Below, piece after piece: positions 17,943 to 26,781 of a stretch of DNA of 64,000 nt. Position 1 is the stretch's first letter, and each line of letters opens with the position of its first letter. The stretch lies in contig NZ_PVTV01000015.1 of assembly GCF_003003055.1 (NCBI RefSeq), positions 124,001-188,000 of the forward strand, written 5' to 3'. The notes under the pieces were generated by a model. The model searched no databases and had not been told where the DNA came from. It saw only the letters and a program-made list of their open reading frames with translations. This DNA comes from Jezberella montanilacus. GTDB lineage: Bacteria > Pseudomonadota > Gammaproteobacteria > Burkholderiales > Burkholderiaceae_B. A program made the translations under genes and the position numbers.

Positions 17943-18857
17943 ATGGAACTCTCTGAAATTCTAAATATTGCCGTGATGCAGGGCTTCGCAGGTTTGAGCC
18001 TGTTTGCTGTTCTTCTCCTAATGGGGTTGGGACTTGCAATCATCTTTGGTCAGATGGGTGTGATCAACATGGCTCACGGTGAATTCATGGCTATTGGTGC
18101 CTACACCGTATTTCTGGGTTCGACTTTGACTGAGAAGTATGCGCCAGACTTAGCTCCGGTGTATTTCCCCTTCGCGATTTGTGCCGCTTTTGTTTTCGCC
18201 TTTGTCGGCGGTTGGCTTGCCGAGTGGGCCTTAATCCGGCATCTCTATAAACGACCTTTGGATACTTTGTTGGCGACGTGGGGACTTAGTCTCGCCTTGC
18301 AGCAAACGTTTCGCACCTTTATTAGCCCTAAAGAAGTGAGTCCTACCCTGCCCGACTGGTTAATGGGTTCGTGGGCACCTCAAGAAGGTTTGGATATTCC
18401 GATTAACGGTATGTTCGTGATGATGCTGACCTTATTGGTGACAGGCGGCGTCATGCTGGCCCTGTACCGAAGCCGCTGGGGTTTGCGAGTCCGCGCCACG
18501 GTGAGCAATCGTCCCATGGCAAATGCGGTAGGTATCAACACTAAAAAAACTGACCGGCTTACTTTTGCAATTGGTTGTGGCATTGCGGGCATTGCTGGCG
18601 CTGCGTTCACGACCATTGGTTCAACAGGCCCTACTTCTGGATCCCTTTATATCGTCGACTCCTTTTTAGTGGTTACCTTTGGCGGGGCAGCCAGTTTGTT
18701 AGGCACTGCCGCCTCCGCCTTCGGTATTGCACAGATTCAATCCATTACAGAATTCTTCATGACGGGTTCGATGGCGAAAGTGTTCACGTTGTCCTTCGTT
18801 GTAATCGTGTTGATGTTCCGCCCCCAGGGTTTGTTCGCGTCGAAGATTCGGCGTTAA
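17943..18857 (+). CDS. urtB: Urea/amide ABC transporter permease
   Basis: A 304-residue LivH-type inner-membrane permease. The start at 17943 is supported by AAGGAA upstream and by the family N-terminus MELSEILNIAVMQGFAGLSLFAV; an upstream in-frame start would add 18 polar residues. Conserved segments are GLGLAIIFGQMGVINMAHGEFMAIGAYT, the cytoplasmic loop RSRWGLRVRATVSNRPMANAVGINT (the EAA-like contact with the ATPases) and VVTFGGAASLLGT. Lies between urtA and urtC. Confidence 0.94.
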   Translation: MELSEILNIAVMQGFAGLSLFAVLLLMGLGLAIIFGQMGVINMAHGEFMAIGAYTVFLGSTLTEKYAPDLAPVYFPFAICAAFVFAFVGGWLAEWALIRHLYKRPLDTLLATWGLSLALQQTFRTFISPKEVSPTLPDWLMGSWAPQEGLDIPINGMFVMMLTLLVTGGVMLALYRSRWGLRVRATVSNRPMANAVGINTKKTDRLTFAIGCGIAGIAGAAFTTIGSTGPTSGSLYIVDSFLVVTFGGAASLLGTAASAFGIAQIQSITEFFMTGSMAKVFTLSFVVIVLMFRPQGLFASKIRR

Positions 18858-18884
18858 GCCCGGTCGTTAAAGGAGATTTCAACT

Positions 18885-20066
18885 ATGACTTCCATTAAAA
18901 CTTTCCTGAAACAACCCGGTTTGACTGGGTTCATCATTCTTGCGGGCATTTTGCTCATTGTTTTTCCAGCGTGCTTCGACATCTTCCGTCTCAATTTAAT
19001 CGGCAAGTACTTAACCTATGCTTTTGTCGCCATTGGCTTAGTCATGCTGTGGGGCTGGGGGGGCGTGCTCAGCTTGGGACAAGGTGTATTTTTTGGTTTG
19101 GGTGGCTATTGCATGGCTATGTTCCTGAAGCTCGAAGCTTCAGATCCCATTACGACCAAAATCCAGTCGACTCCCGGAATCCCGGATTTCATGGACTGGA
19201 ACCAACTTACAGCCTTACCCATCTGGTGGGAGCCGTTCCATAGTCTGACTTTCACTTTCATCGCAGTGATCGGAGTGCCCGTCATTCTGGCCTTCATTGT
19301 CAGCTATGCAATGTTCAAACGGAGAGTCGGTGGCGTTTACTTTGCGATCATTACTCAGGCTGTGTCCCTGATTTTGATGACACTGATTATCGGTCTGCAA
19401 GGCTATACAGGCGGCGTGAACGGCATGACAGATCTGAAGACAATGGCAGGGTGGGACACGCGCACTGACTCAGCAAAAATAATCCTCTACTACGCCTGCG
19501 CTGGCACGCTGTTGCTGTGTGTCCTGATTGGTACCTGGATGCAACGCAGCAAATTTGGCACCTTACTGCTCGCCATGAAAGATAAAGAGGATCGCGTCCG
19601 CTTCTCGGGCTATGACGTCTCTATGTTCAAAGTCGCGGTGTTCTGTCTAGCTGCGGGCGTGTCTGGTATTGGCGGCGCCTTCTTTGCGCTACAAGTTGGT
19701 TTCATGTCGCCCTCTTTTGTTGGCATTGTGCCTTCAATCGAGCTGGTCATTTTGTGCGCGGTCGGTGGTCGTATGAGCTTAGTCGGCGCGGTCTACGGTT
19801 CACTCCTTGTTAATGCAGCCAAGACCTTATTTTCTGAAAGTTTTCCGGACTTATGGCTGTTCTTAATGGCAGCCCTTTTTATTGGTGTGACCATGGCTTT
19901 TCCACTGGGCTTGGCGGGCCTCTGGGATGAAAAAATCAAACCCTGGTGGAAGAAGCGGAACGAAGATCGCTTGGCACTTCGAAACCGTCTGAAAGAACTG
20001 GAGAATGAACCAGTTGACCCGTCAGCACACACCACGAGCACCGGTATTGAAAGGAGCCCAGTATGA
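18885..20066 (+). CDS. urtC: Urea/amide ABC transporter permease
   Basis: A 393-residue LivM-type permease. Conserved segments include LTYAFVAIGLVMLWGWGGVLSLGQGVFFGLGGY, the loop RSKFGTLLLAMKDKEDRVRFSGYDV for ATPase contact, and the C-terminal GLAGLWDEKIKPWWKKR, which is characteristic of UrtC. AAAGGAG precedes the ATG. The end overlaps urtD by four bases (ATGA). With UrtB it forms the heterodimeric membrane channel. Confidence 0.94.
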   Translation: MTSIKTFLKQPGLTGFIILAGILLIVFPACFDIFRLNLIGKYLTYAFVAIGLVMLWGWGGVLSLGQGVFFGLGGYCMAMFLKLEASDPITTKIQSTPGIPDFMDWNQLTALPIWWEPFHSLTFTFIAVIGVPVILAFIVSYAMFKRRVGGVYFAIITQAVSLILMTLIIGLQGYTGGVNGMTDLKTMAGWDTRTDSAKIILYYACAGTLLLCVLIGTWMQRSKFGTLLLAMKDKEDRVRFSGYDVSMFKVAVFCLAAGVSGIGGAFFALQVGFMSPSFVGIVPSIELVILCAVGGRMSLVGAVYGSLLVNAAKTLFSESFPDLWLFLMAALFIGVTMAFPLGLAGLWDEKIKPWWKKRNEDRLALRNRLKELENEPVDPSAHTTSTGIERSPV

Positions 20067-20809
20067 GCAGCAACACTGACTTTGTCCTGGCTGTAGAAGA
20101 CCTAACGGTTTCGTTTGACGGCTTTAAGGCAATCGACAATCTTAATCTTTACGTCGATCACAACGAACTGCGAGTCATCATCGGACCAAACGGTGCTGGA
20201 AAAACGACTTTGCTCGACATGATCTGTGGCAAAACCAAAGCAACGTCTGGCAGCATCAAGTTTCACAATGAGGAAATGACCGCGCTGCCGGAGTTCACCC
20301 GTGTTCGCAAGGGTATCGGTAGAAAATTTCAAACGCCTTCGATTTATGAAAACTTATCGGTTTTTCAAAATCTCGAAGTGTCCTTCCCGAAAGGCCGTTC
20401 TGTCTTGGGCGCCGTATTCTTCAAATGCACCGCTGAGGTTAAAGACCGGGTGCAAGCTATTGCTGAGGAGATTGGTCTGGCAGACACCCTCAATACGGAA
20501 GCTGGCCTGCTCTCTCACGGGCAGAAGCAATGGCTCGAAGTCGGCATGCTGTTAATGCAGGATCCTGAGCTATTGATGCTTGACGAACCGATCGCTGGCA
20601 TGAGCGTGCGAGAGCGCGAAATCACCGCTGAACTGCTGAAGAAGATTTCTAACAATCGTTCGGTCATTGTCATTGAACACGACATGGAGTTTGTAAAGAA
20701 AATCGCGCAGAAAGTAACCGTGATGCATCAGGGAAAAATCCTGGCTGAAGGCTCGATGGACGACGTTCAGAACAACCCGCAAGTTATTGAAGTCTATCTG
20801 GGTCACTAG
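20063..20809 (+). CDS. urtD: Urea/amide ABC transporter ATP-binding protein
   Basis: A 248-residue LivG-type ATPase. Walker A is GPNGAGKT near residues 43-50, the signature appears as LSHGQKQWLEVGMLL (the UrtD-type variant of LSGGQ), Walker B is ELLMLDEPIAGMS, and the switch His follows in VIVIEHDMEFV. The start overlaps the urtC stop. SHGQKQ and the short LivG-like C-terminus support UrtD over a general LivG. Confidence 0.95.
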   Translation: MSSNTDFVLAVEDLTVSFDGFKAIDNLNLYVDHNELRVIIGPNGAGKTTLLDMICGKTKATSGSIKFHNEEMTALPEFTRVRKGIGRKFQTPSIYENLSVFQNLEVSFPKGRSVLGAVFFKCTAEVKDRVQAIAEEIGLADTLNTEAGLLSHGQKQWLEVGMLLMQDPELLMLDEPIAGMSVREREITAELLKKISNNRSVIVIEHDMEFVKKIAQKVTVMHQGKILAEGSMDDVQNNPQVIEVYLGH

Positions 20810-20818
20810 GAGAGCAAC

Positions 20819-21508
20819 ATGTTGAGTGTGAAAGATTTATTTGTTGCCTACGGCCAAAGTGAGGCCTTGCACGGTATTTCTCTTGAAGGCGACAAGGAAG
20901 AAACCATCGCCATCATGGGGCGAAATGGCATGGGTAAAACCACCTTATTCAAAAGTCTGATGGGGCTGCTACCCGCAAAAAGCGGCACGATTACGGTCAA
21001 TGGCAATGACATCACAAAAGACGAAAGCTTCCAACGGGTAGCCAAGGGCATCGCCTACGTCCCACAAGGGCGGATGATCTTCCCTACCCTGACCGTTGAA
21101 GAAAACATTCAGACTGGCCTGGAGAACGCCAAAGTAAAAACAATTCCTGACGAAATCTACGCATTGTTTCCTGTGCTTTGGGATATGCGTCGGCGCAAAG
21201 GTGGCAATCTTTCTGGTGGTCAACAACAGCAGCTTGCCATTGCAAGGGCGTTAGTCACGAATCCGAAGGTGTTGCTGCTGGACGAGCCCACTGAAGGTAT
21301 CCAACCATCAATTATCAAGGATATCGCCAAAGCCTTGAACGAAATCCGCAAAATGCGCGGCATCACCATCATCGTGTCTGAACAGGTGTTGAGCTTCGCA
21401 TTGGATGTCGCTGACCGCCTGTTTGTGATCGAAGGTGGCCGGCTGGTCTACGAAACATCGCGCAACGATACCGATGTTGATCGTATCAAGCAGTACCTTT
21501 CCGTTTAA
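20819..21508 (+). CDS. urtE: Urea/amide ABC transporter ATP-binding protein
   Basis: A 229-residue LivF-type ATPase. Walker A is GRNGMGKT, the signature is NLSGGQQQQLAIARALV, and Walker B is VLLLDEPTEGIQPSII; the GIQPSII stretch is typical of UrtE. It begins nine bases after urtD with GGAGAG upstream. Completes the UrtABCDE importer. The formamidase gene fmdA follows after 18 bases, so import and hydrolysis are co-transcribed. Confidence 0.95.
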   Translation: MLSVKDLFVAYGQSEALHGISLEGDKEETIAIMGRNGMGKTTLFKSLMGLLPAKSGTITVNGNDITKDESFQRVAKGIAYVPQGRMIFPTLTVEENIQTGLENAKVKTIPDEIYALFPVLWDMRRRKGGNLSGGQQQQLAIARALVTNPKVLLLDEPTEGIQPSIIKDIAKALNEIRKMRGITIIVSEQVLSFALDVADRLFVIEGGRLVYETSRNDTDVDRIKQYLSV

Positions 21509-21526
21509 CCCGATCTGAGGTGCACC

Positions 21527-22756
21527 ATGCCCGAAACCCTAATCTCCGTTGATCTAAAACAATCACCCTACGACAACCCAAAGATTCACAATCGCTGGCA
21601 CCCTGACATCCCGATGGCTTGTTGGGTCAAACCTGGCGATGACTTCGTCCTCGAGACGTTTGACTGGACCGGCGGTTTCATTAAAAACAATGACAGCGCC
21701 GATGATGTTCGTGATATCGATTTGTCAACTGTCCACTTCTTATCTGGCCCAGTCGGTGTCAAAGGTGCTGAGCCAGGTGACCTGCTGGTCGTGGACCTGC
21801 TCGATATCGGTGCCAAAGACGACAGCCTCTGGGGCTTTAACGGCTTTTTCAGCAAAAAGAACGGTGGTGGTTTTCTGACTGATCACTTCCCCTTAGCCCA
21901 GAAATCAATTTGGGATTTTCACGGCATGTTTACCAGCAGCCGTCACATCCCCAACGTCAAATTCGCTGGCCTCATCCACCCTGGTCTGATTGGTTGCTTG
22001 CCAGATCAGAAAATGCTCAATATGTGGAACGAGCGAGAAGTAGAGTTTATCGCGACTCAACCCGATCGTGTGCCACCCTTGGCTAATCCTCCTTTCGCTA
22101 AGACCACCCATGCTGGTGCCGCAACGGGCGACGTCAAGACAAAGATTGAGAATGAAGGTGCTCGCACGGTGCCCCCACGCGAACACGGCGGCAACTGTGA
22201 CATCAAAGACTTGTCACGCGGCTCAAAGATTTATTTCCCCGTCTATGTTGATGGAGCTGGTCTGTCAGTCGGTGACTTGCACTTTAGCCAAGGCGATGGC
22301 GAAATTACGTTCTGCGGTGCGATTGAAATGGCTGGCTGGGTTCATATGAAAGTCGAACTCATCAAAGGCGGTATGGCCAAGTATGGCATCAAGAATCCAA
22401 TTTTCAAGCCAAGCCCCATCACCCCTCAGTACAACGATTATCTGATCTTCGAAGGTATCTCGGTTGACGAGCAGGGCAAACAACATTATCTGGACGTCAA
22501 TGTTGCGTATCGCCAAGCTTGTTTGAATGCGATCGAATACATGACGAAGTTCGGCTACTCACGTGCACAAGCCTACTCGATTCTTGGTACTGCACCCGTG
22601 CAGGGCCATATCAGTGGTGTGGTTGACATACCCAATGCGTGCGCAACCTTGTGGCTGCCTACGGGAATCTTTGACTTCGACATTAATCCGACCGCTGCTG
22701 GCCCACAAAAACTGGTGACGCCAGGCTTCGATATGCCGCTGTCGCAAGATCTTTAA
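21527..22756 (+). CDS. fmdA: Formamidase (acetamidase/formamidase family)
   Basis: A 409-residue cytoplasmic amidohydrolase of the FmdA/AmdA family, hydrolysing formamide (and weakly other short amides) to ammonia and the acid. The full-length family pattern is visible: HNRWHPDIP near the N-terminus, DVRDIDLSTVHFLSGPVGVKGAEPGDLLVVD, PPREHGGNCDIKDLSRGSKIYFPVYV and SQGDGEITFCGAIEMAG. The GGNCD and QGDGE blocks carry the probable catalytic and metal-contact residues. Length matches the Methylophilus enzyme. Context after urtABCDE and before fmdB makes the assignment strong. Unrelated in fold to the AmiE amidase encoded downstream. Confidence 0.95.
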   Translation: MPETLISVDLKQSPYDNPKIHNRWHPDIPMACWVKPGDDFVLETFDWTGGFIKNNDSADDVRDIDLSTVHFLSGPVGVKGAEPGDLLVVDLLDIGAKDDSLWGFNGFFSKKNGGGFLTDHFPLAQKSIWDFHGMFTSSRHIPNVKFAGLIHPGLIGCLPDQKMLNMWNEREVEFIATQPDRVPPLANPPFAKTTHAGAATGDVKTKIENEGARTVPPREHGGNCDIKDLSRGSKIYFPVYVDGAGLSVGDLHFSQGDGEITFCGAIEMAGWVHMKVELIKGGMAKYGIKNPIFKPSPITPQYNDYLIFEGISVDEQGKQHYLDVNVAYRQACLNAIEYMTKFGYSRAQAYSILGTAPVQGHISGVVDIPNACATLWLPTGIFDFDINPTAAGPQKLVTPGFDMPLSQDL

Positions 22757-22792
22757 TGTTGTGATCATTTAGCAGTAAACAGGGAGACCCTT

Positions 22793-23146
22793 ATGCCTAC
22801 TTATGACTATTCATGCAAAACCTGCGGTAGTTTCGACTCTATCCGTCCGATGAGTCTTCGCAACGAGATGGCAGAGTGTCCTGAGTGCGGGGGTCTCTCT
22901 GAACGAATTTTCGCCTTTGGTTCAAACCTTGCCCGGTTGGACAGTGACACGCGGAAGGCTATTGAGGGTAATGAACGCGCTGCCAATTCGCCGATGATGT
23001 CACGTGACTATGACACCGGCTATAGCCGTATGCGGCACCCTTCTGGCTGCGGTTGCTGTAAGACTGGCAAGAAGGCCACCACACAGACTTATGCCAATGG
23101 CAATAAATCCTTCCTGGGCAAACGTCCCTGGATGATCAGCCATTAA
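22793..23146 (+). CDS. fmdB: FmdB family zinc-ribbon protein
   Basis: A 117-residue protein with the FmdB zinc ribbon at its N-terminus: MPTYDYSCKTCG, then ECPECGG, four cysteines in two CxxC pairs (residues 8, 11, 29, 32 approximately). The C-terminus has another Cys-rich patch, HPSGCGCCKTGKK. In Methylophilus fmdB lies next to fmdA and was proposed to regulate it; biochemical function remains uncertain. AGGGAGA precedes the ATG. Confidence 0.92.
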   Translation: MPTYDYSCKTCGSFDSIRPMSLRNEMAECPECGGLSERIFAFGSNLARLDSDTRKAIEGNERAANSPMMSRDYDTGYSRMRHPSGCGCCKTGKKATTQTYANGNKSFLGKRPWMISH

Positions 23147-23222
23147 ATGACGACCTCAACGTCATACCTTTGAATAATCACCTCTTCAGTATTTATTTAG
23201 CACCAGCTAAGGGAGCATCAAC

Positions 23223-24260
23223 ATGAGACACGGGGATATCTCCAGCAGTAAAGATTGCGTCGGCGTCGCTGTCGTCAACTATAAAATGCCACGTCTGCAC
23301 ACGAAAGCCGAAGTGCTGGATAACGCCCGTAAGATCGGCGAGATGCTGGTGGGTATGAAGCAAGGCTTGCCAGGCATGGATCTGGTTATATTCCCCGAAT
23401 ACAGCACGCATGGGATTATGTATGACGCGAAAGAAATGTATGAAACAGCGTCGACCATCCCAGGTGACGAGACCGAAATTTTCGCAGCAGCGTGCCGCAA
23501 AGCAAATGTCTGGGGCGTATTTTCGTTAACGGGTGAGCGCCATGAGGATCATCCTAACAAAGCGCCTTACAACACGTTGATTTTGATGAACAACGAAGGT
23601 GAGATTGTTCAAAAATACCGCAAAATCATGCCTTGGACTCCGATCGAAGGTTGGTATCCGGGCGATTGCACTTATGTATCAGATGGCCCCAAAGGCATGA
23701 AGATCAGCTTGATCATTTGTGACGATGGCAATTACCCTGAAATCTGGCGCGATTGTGCCATGCGTGGTGCTGAGCTCATCGTGCGTTGCCAGGGCTATAT
23801 GTACCCCGCAAAAGAGCAACAAGTGATGGTTGCCAAATGCATGGCCTGGATGAATAACACGTACGTTGCAGTGGCGAACGCAGCTGGCTTTGACGGTGTG
23901 TATTCATATTTCGGCCATTCGGCAATCGTTGGATTCGATGGGCGTACCCTAGGCGAATGTGGCGAAGAGGAAATGGGTATTAACTACGCTGAATTGTCAC
24001 TGAGCTTGATTCGAGACTTCCGTAAAAATGGCCAGTCTCAAAATCATCTCTTCAAACTCGTGCACCGTGGCTACACAGGCAAAATCAATTCGGGCGAAGA
24101 TGTCAATGGTGTTGCAGCCTGTCCTTATGAGTTTTATGGAAAATGGATCAACGACCCAGAGGGAACTCGAAAAATGGTTGAGTCGTTCACGAGGTCAACT
24201 GTTGGGACTGAGGAGTGCCCGATTCCAGGCATCCCTCACGAACCTGCTTCGCACCGATAA
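23223..24260 (+). CDS. amiE: Aliphatic amidase
   Basis: A 345-residue nitrilase-superfamily amidase very close to Pseudomonas AmiE, starting [21 protein letters not shown]. The catalytic residues fall at the classical numbers: Glu59 (FPEYS), Lys134 (KYRKIMPW) and Cys166 ([12 protein letters not shown]). Trp138, linked to chain-length selectivity in AmiE, is kept. The enzyme hydrolyses short aliphatic amides such as acetamide and propionamide to acid and ammonia and can transfer acyl groups to hydroxylamine. The distinct N-terminus and residues around 139-160 fit AmiE and not the AmiF formamidase. AGGGAG precedes the ATG. Followed after 15 bases by a MoxR-type ATPase. Confidence 0.96.
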   Translation: MRHGDISSSKDCVGVAVVNYKMPRLHTKAEVLDNARKIGEMLVGMKQGLPGMDLVIFPEYSTHGIMYDAKEMYETASTIPGDETEIFAAACRKANVWGVFSLTGERHEDHPNKAPYNTLILMNNEGEIVQKYRKIMPWTPIEGWYPGDCTYVSDGPKGMKISLIICDDGNYPEIWRDCAMRGAELIVRCQGYMYPAKEQQVMVAKCMAWMNNTYVAVANAAGFDGVYSYFGHSAIVGFDGRTLGECGEEEMGINYAELSLSLIRDFRKNGQSQNHLFKLVHRGYTGKINSGEDVNGVAACPYEFYGKWINDPEGTRKMVESFTRSTVGTEECPIPGIPHEPASHR

Positions 24261-24275
24261 TCAGGGTCAGAGATC

Positions 24276-25079
24276 ATGGCGCCTGATCTGACAGCCTATC
24301 GGCTTATACAGGCGCCTTATTACTGTCCGACTGGACGCGAGATTGACTTATACGAACAAGCCTATGCGCGCAGGCTTCCAATCTTGCTAAAGGGTCCAAC
24401 GGGATCCGGAAAAACTCGCTTTGTTGAGTACATGGCTTACAAGCTGGGACTGCCACTGATTACGCTAGCTTGTAACGAGGATATGACCGCGTCTGATCTG
24501 GTCGGTCGCTTTTTGTTGGATGACACCGGAACCGTCTGGCACGACGGGCCGTTAACGCAGGCCGTTCGATACGGCGCAATTTGCTATCTGGATGAAATAG
24601 TCGAAGCACGCCAGGATACGACCGTTGTCATTCACCCCCTTACGGATTCACGTCGAATTTTGCCTCTGGATAAAAAGGGGGAGCTCGTCCAGGCTCATCC
24701 CGACTTTCAGTTGGTTGTGTCCTACAACCCTGGCTACCAAAGTCATGCAAAAGACATGAAACCATCAACCAGGCAAAGGTTTGTCTCGCTCGACTTCAAT
24801 TATCCCGGTGCTGCTATCGAAGCGCAGATTGTGGTCAACGAAGCAGGCACTTCAACAGCTTTGGCCGATAAGCTTGTCGATATTGCCCATCGCAGTCGCG
24901 CATTGAAGAGCCACGGTTTGGCTGAAGGCGCCTCGACACGTATGCTGATCTACGCCGCCATGTTGATCGAAGACGGTGTTGCACCAACTGATGCCTGTGA
25001 GATGGCACTGGTTCAACCGCTCACCGATGATCCAGACATGACTTCCGCCTTGTTAGCGGTCGTGTCCGCACATTTCTGA
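24276..25079 (+). CDS. MoxR/CbbQ/NorQ-type AAA+ ATPase
   Basis: A 267-residue AAA+ chaperone-type ATPase of the CbbQ/NirQ/NorQ clade. Walker A is GPTGSGKT at 40-47 and Walker B ends in Asp106-Glu107 (ICYLDEIVEAR). The clade marker ACNEDMTASDLVGRFLLD follows the first strand, sensor 1 is SYNPGYQS, and the arginine-finger stretch STRQRFVSLDF is present. Its stop overlaps the ATG of the VWA gene by one base. In known pairs (CbbQ/CbbO, NorQ/NorD) the ATPase works with a VWA partner to activate or metallate a specific enzyme. Here the client is probably FmdA or AmiE; that is inference from position. Confidence 0.92.
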   Translation: MAPDLTAYRLIQAPYYCPTGREIDLYEQAYARRLPILLKGPTGSGKTRFVEYMAYKLGLPLITLACNEDMTASDLVGRFLLDDTGTVWHDGPLTQAVRYGAICYLDEIVEARQDTTVVIHPLTDSRRILPLDKKGELVQAHPDFQLVVSYNPGYQSHAKDMKPSTRQRFVSLDFNYPGAAIEAQIVVNEAGTSTALADKLVDIAHRSRALKSHGLAEGASTRMLIYAAMLIEDGVAPTDACEMALVQPLTDDPDMTSALLAVVSAHF

Positions 25080-26746
25080 TGCCCAGTGAAACGCATTCAC
25101 CGTCCCTTAACGGGCTCGCACTGTTGTTTAGCGCTCTCAATGACAACACAGCTCAAGTCAGCTTGATGACGGCAGCTCAGGGCTTGCCGTTACGAGCCCG
25201 CATGATCTTGACCCCTACTCATTGCCTCTTGCCAGCGCACTTAATAGAGCCGTCGACTTCGAATGAATTGAAACTTGCGGCGATCGCGCATGCAGCCGGG
25301 CACATCCTGTTCTCAAAACCGGCCCGTCCAGCTACGGGGCTGAAGCCCATGGGCATTGCCGTGGTGTCCGCACTGGAAGACGCTCGGATCGAAGCCTTAA
25401 TGACTAAGGTTTTCCCCGGGACTGCGCGGTGGTTTAAAAAATCATTGGCTTTCACTGCAGACGAATTGGGCATTAACTTTTCAACTCTGCTTCATCGACT
25501 GAGCAGAGCACTTGGAGATGAAGCGTATGAAGACGAGCACTTCTGGGTGCAGAAAGGGCGGCGCCTCTTCAGCGAAACAAGAAATTCGACAGGCCTAGCC
25601 GATTATCAAAGTTTTCGGCAAATTGCATCTATTCTTGCTAATGACCTGGGTCAGATGCGTGTTCAATTCAATGCACAGCAGTTCGTTGTACCAGAGCGTT
25701 ATCGGGACGATCATTCATTCCTTTGGCAATTCGCAGAACAAGGTGCCGCGGCGGACGCTTCAGAAGGACTTACCCTGCCCGATACTCGCCGGCCCAGAGA
25801 CGCAGCAGAGAGGACCCAAGCTGACAGCAACCAGCCCGTTGAGACAGTCAGACGCTTCGAGTACCCCGAGTGGGACTATCAGCGACATGTACTGAAAACA
25901 GACTGGTGTACCGTGCTTGAGACTGCCCCGCACCGCAATCTTGTTGGCAACAAGATCTTGCCAAAGAATCCCGATCTGCAACCAATGCGAGGACGGCCTG
26001 CAAAGCGGTTAAACCGGGATCGTCTCTTACGGGGGCAACGAGAAGGTGAACAAATCGATTTAAATGCAGCAGTCGAATTCATGGTGTCGCGTCAAGCAAG
26101 GCAGTTCGAAGAGCCCCGCTATTTTATGCGTCCACAGCTAAGCAGACGCACGGGCAGTATTCTATTAATGCTCGACTTGTCTGAATCATCCAATGACCTC
26201 CTTAAAAGCGATTCAATGCAGCGCAGTGTGCTGGATGTCGAGAAACAGGCAGCTCTGACCTTTGCAAAATCTGCTCTTGCGCAGGGGGATCGAATCGCCA
26301 TTCATGGGTTTTCTAGCGATACTCGTCAGTCAACCCGTTACGTGCGAATAGTGGATTTTGGCGAAATACTCACGCCAGACAAAGCACAATTAGTCTTGGC
26401 TCAGCGAGCAAGACATTCAACGCGTTTGGGCACGGCAGTCAGACATGGCGTCAACCTTTTAAGCCTTGAGCATACCGACTATCGGGCCATGCTTGTGTTA
26501 AGTGATGGGATTCCTGCAGATATTGATGTTTTTGATCCAAAATATCTGGTGGAGGATGCCCGGCAAGCAATCCAATTCGCAAAACAAAATAGCGTTCACT
26601 GTTACGGTCTGACCCTCGAACCTCAAGCTGAAGCGTCATCCCGCAGAATCTTTGGTGCCGACAATTATCGTATTGTTGATTACCTCACTGCACTACCTCG
26701 TCATTTGGAAAACTGCTATCAAGTCTTGTCGCATCGTCATTCATAA
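25079..26746 (+). CDS. VWA-domain protein, NorD/CbbO-like partner of the AAA+ ATPase
   Basis: A 555-residue protein. The N-terminal half contains an AHAAGHILFS helix and an ALEDARIEALM segment as in NorD-type proteins. The C-terminal third (from about 355) is a von Willebrand A domain with a complete MIDAS: Asp366-x-Ser368-x-Ser370 (MLDLSES), a Thr in RLGTAVRHG, and the LSDG acidic loop. It starts at the MoxR stop, so the two are coupled. By analogy it would recognise the client enzyme and carry it to the ATPase ring. No transmembrane segment is seen. Confidence 0.9.
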   Translation: MPSETHSPSLNGLALLFSALNDNTAQVSLMTAAQGLPLRARMILTPTHCLLPAHLIEPSTSNELKLAAIAHAAGHILFSKPARPATGLKPMGIAVVSALEDARIEALMTKVFPGTARWFKKSLAFTADELGINFSTLLHRLSRALGDEAYEDEHFWVQKGRRLFSETRNSTGLADYQSFRQIASILANDLGQMRVQFNAQQFVVPERYRDDHSFLWQFAEQGAAADASEGLTLPDTRRPRDAAERTQADSNQPVETVRRFEYPEWDYQRHVLKTDWCTVLETAPHRNLVGNKILPKNPDLQPMRGRPAKRLNRDRLLRGQREGEQIDLNAAVEFMVSRQARQFEEPRYFMRPQLSRRTGSILLMLDLSESSNDLLKSDSMQRSVLDVEKQAALTFAKSALAQGDRIAIHGFSSDTRQSTRYVRIVDFGEILTPDKAQLVLAQRARHSTRLGTAVRHGVNLLSLEHTDYRAMLVLSDGIPADIDVFDPKYLVEDARQAIQFAKQNSVHCYGLTLEPQAEASSRRIFGADNYRIVDYLTALPRHLENCYQVLSHRHS

Positions 26747-26781
26747 TCAATACTGTCAATGTATCCAAACAGGAGCCACTC

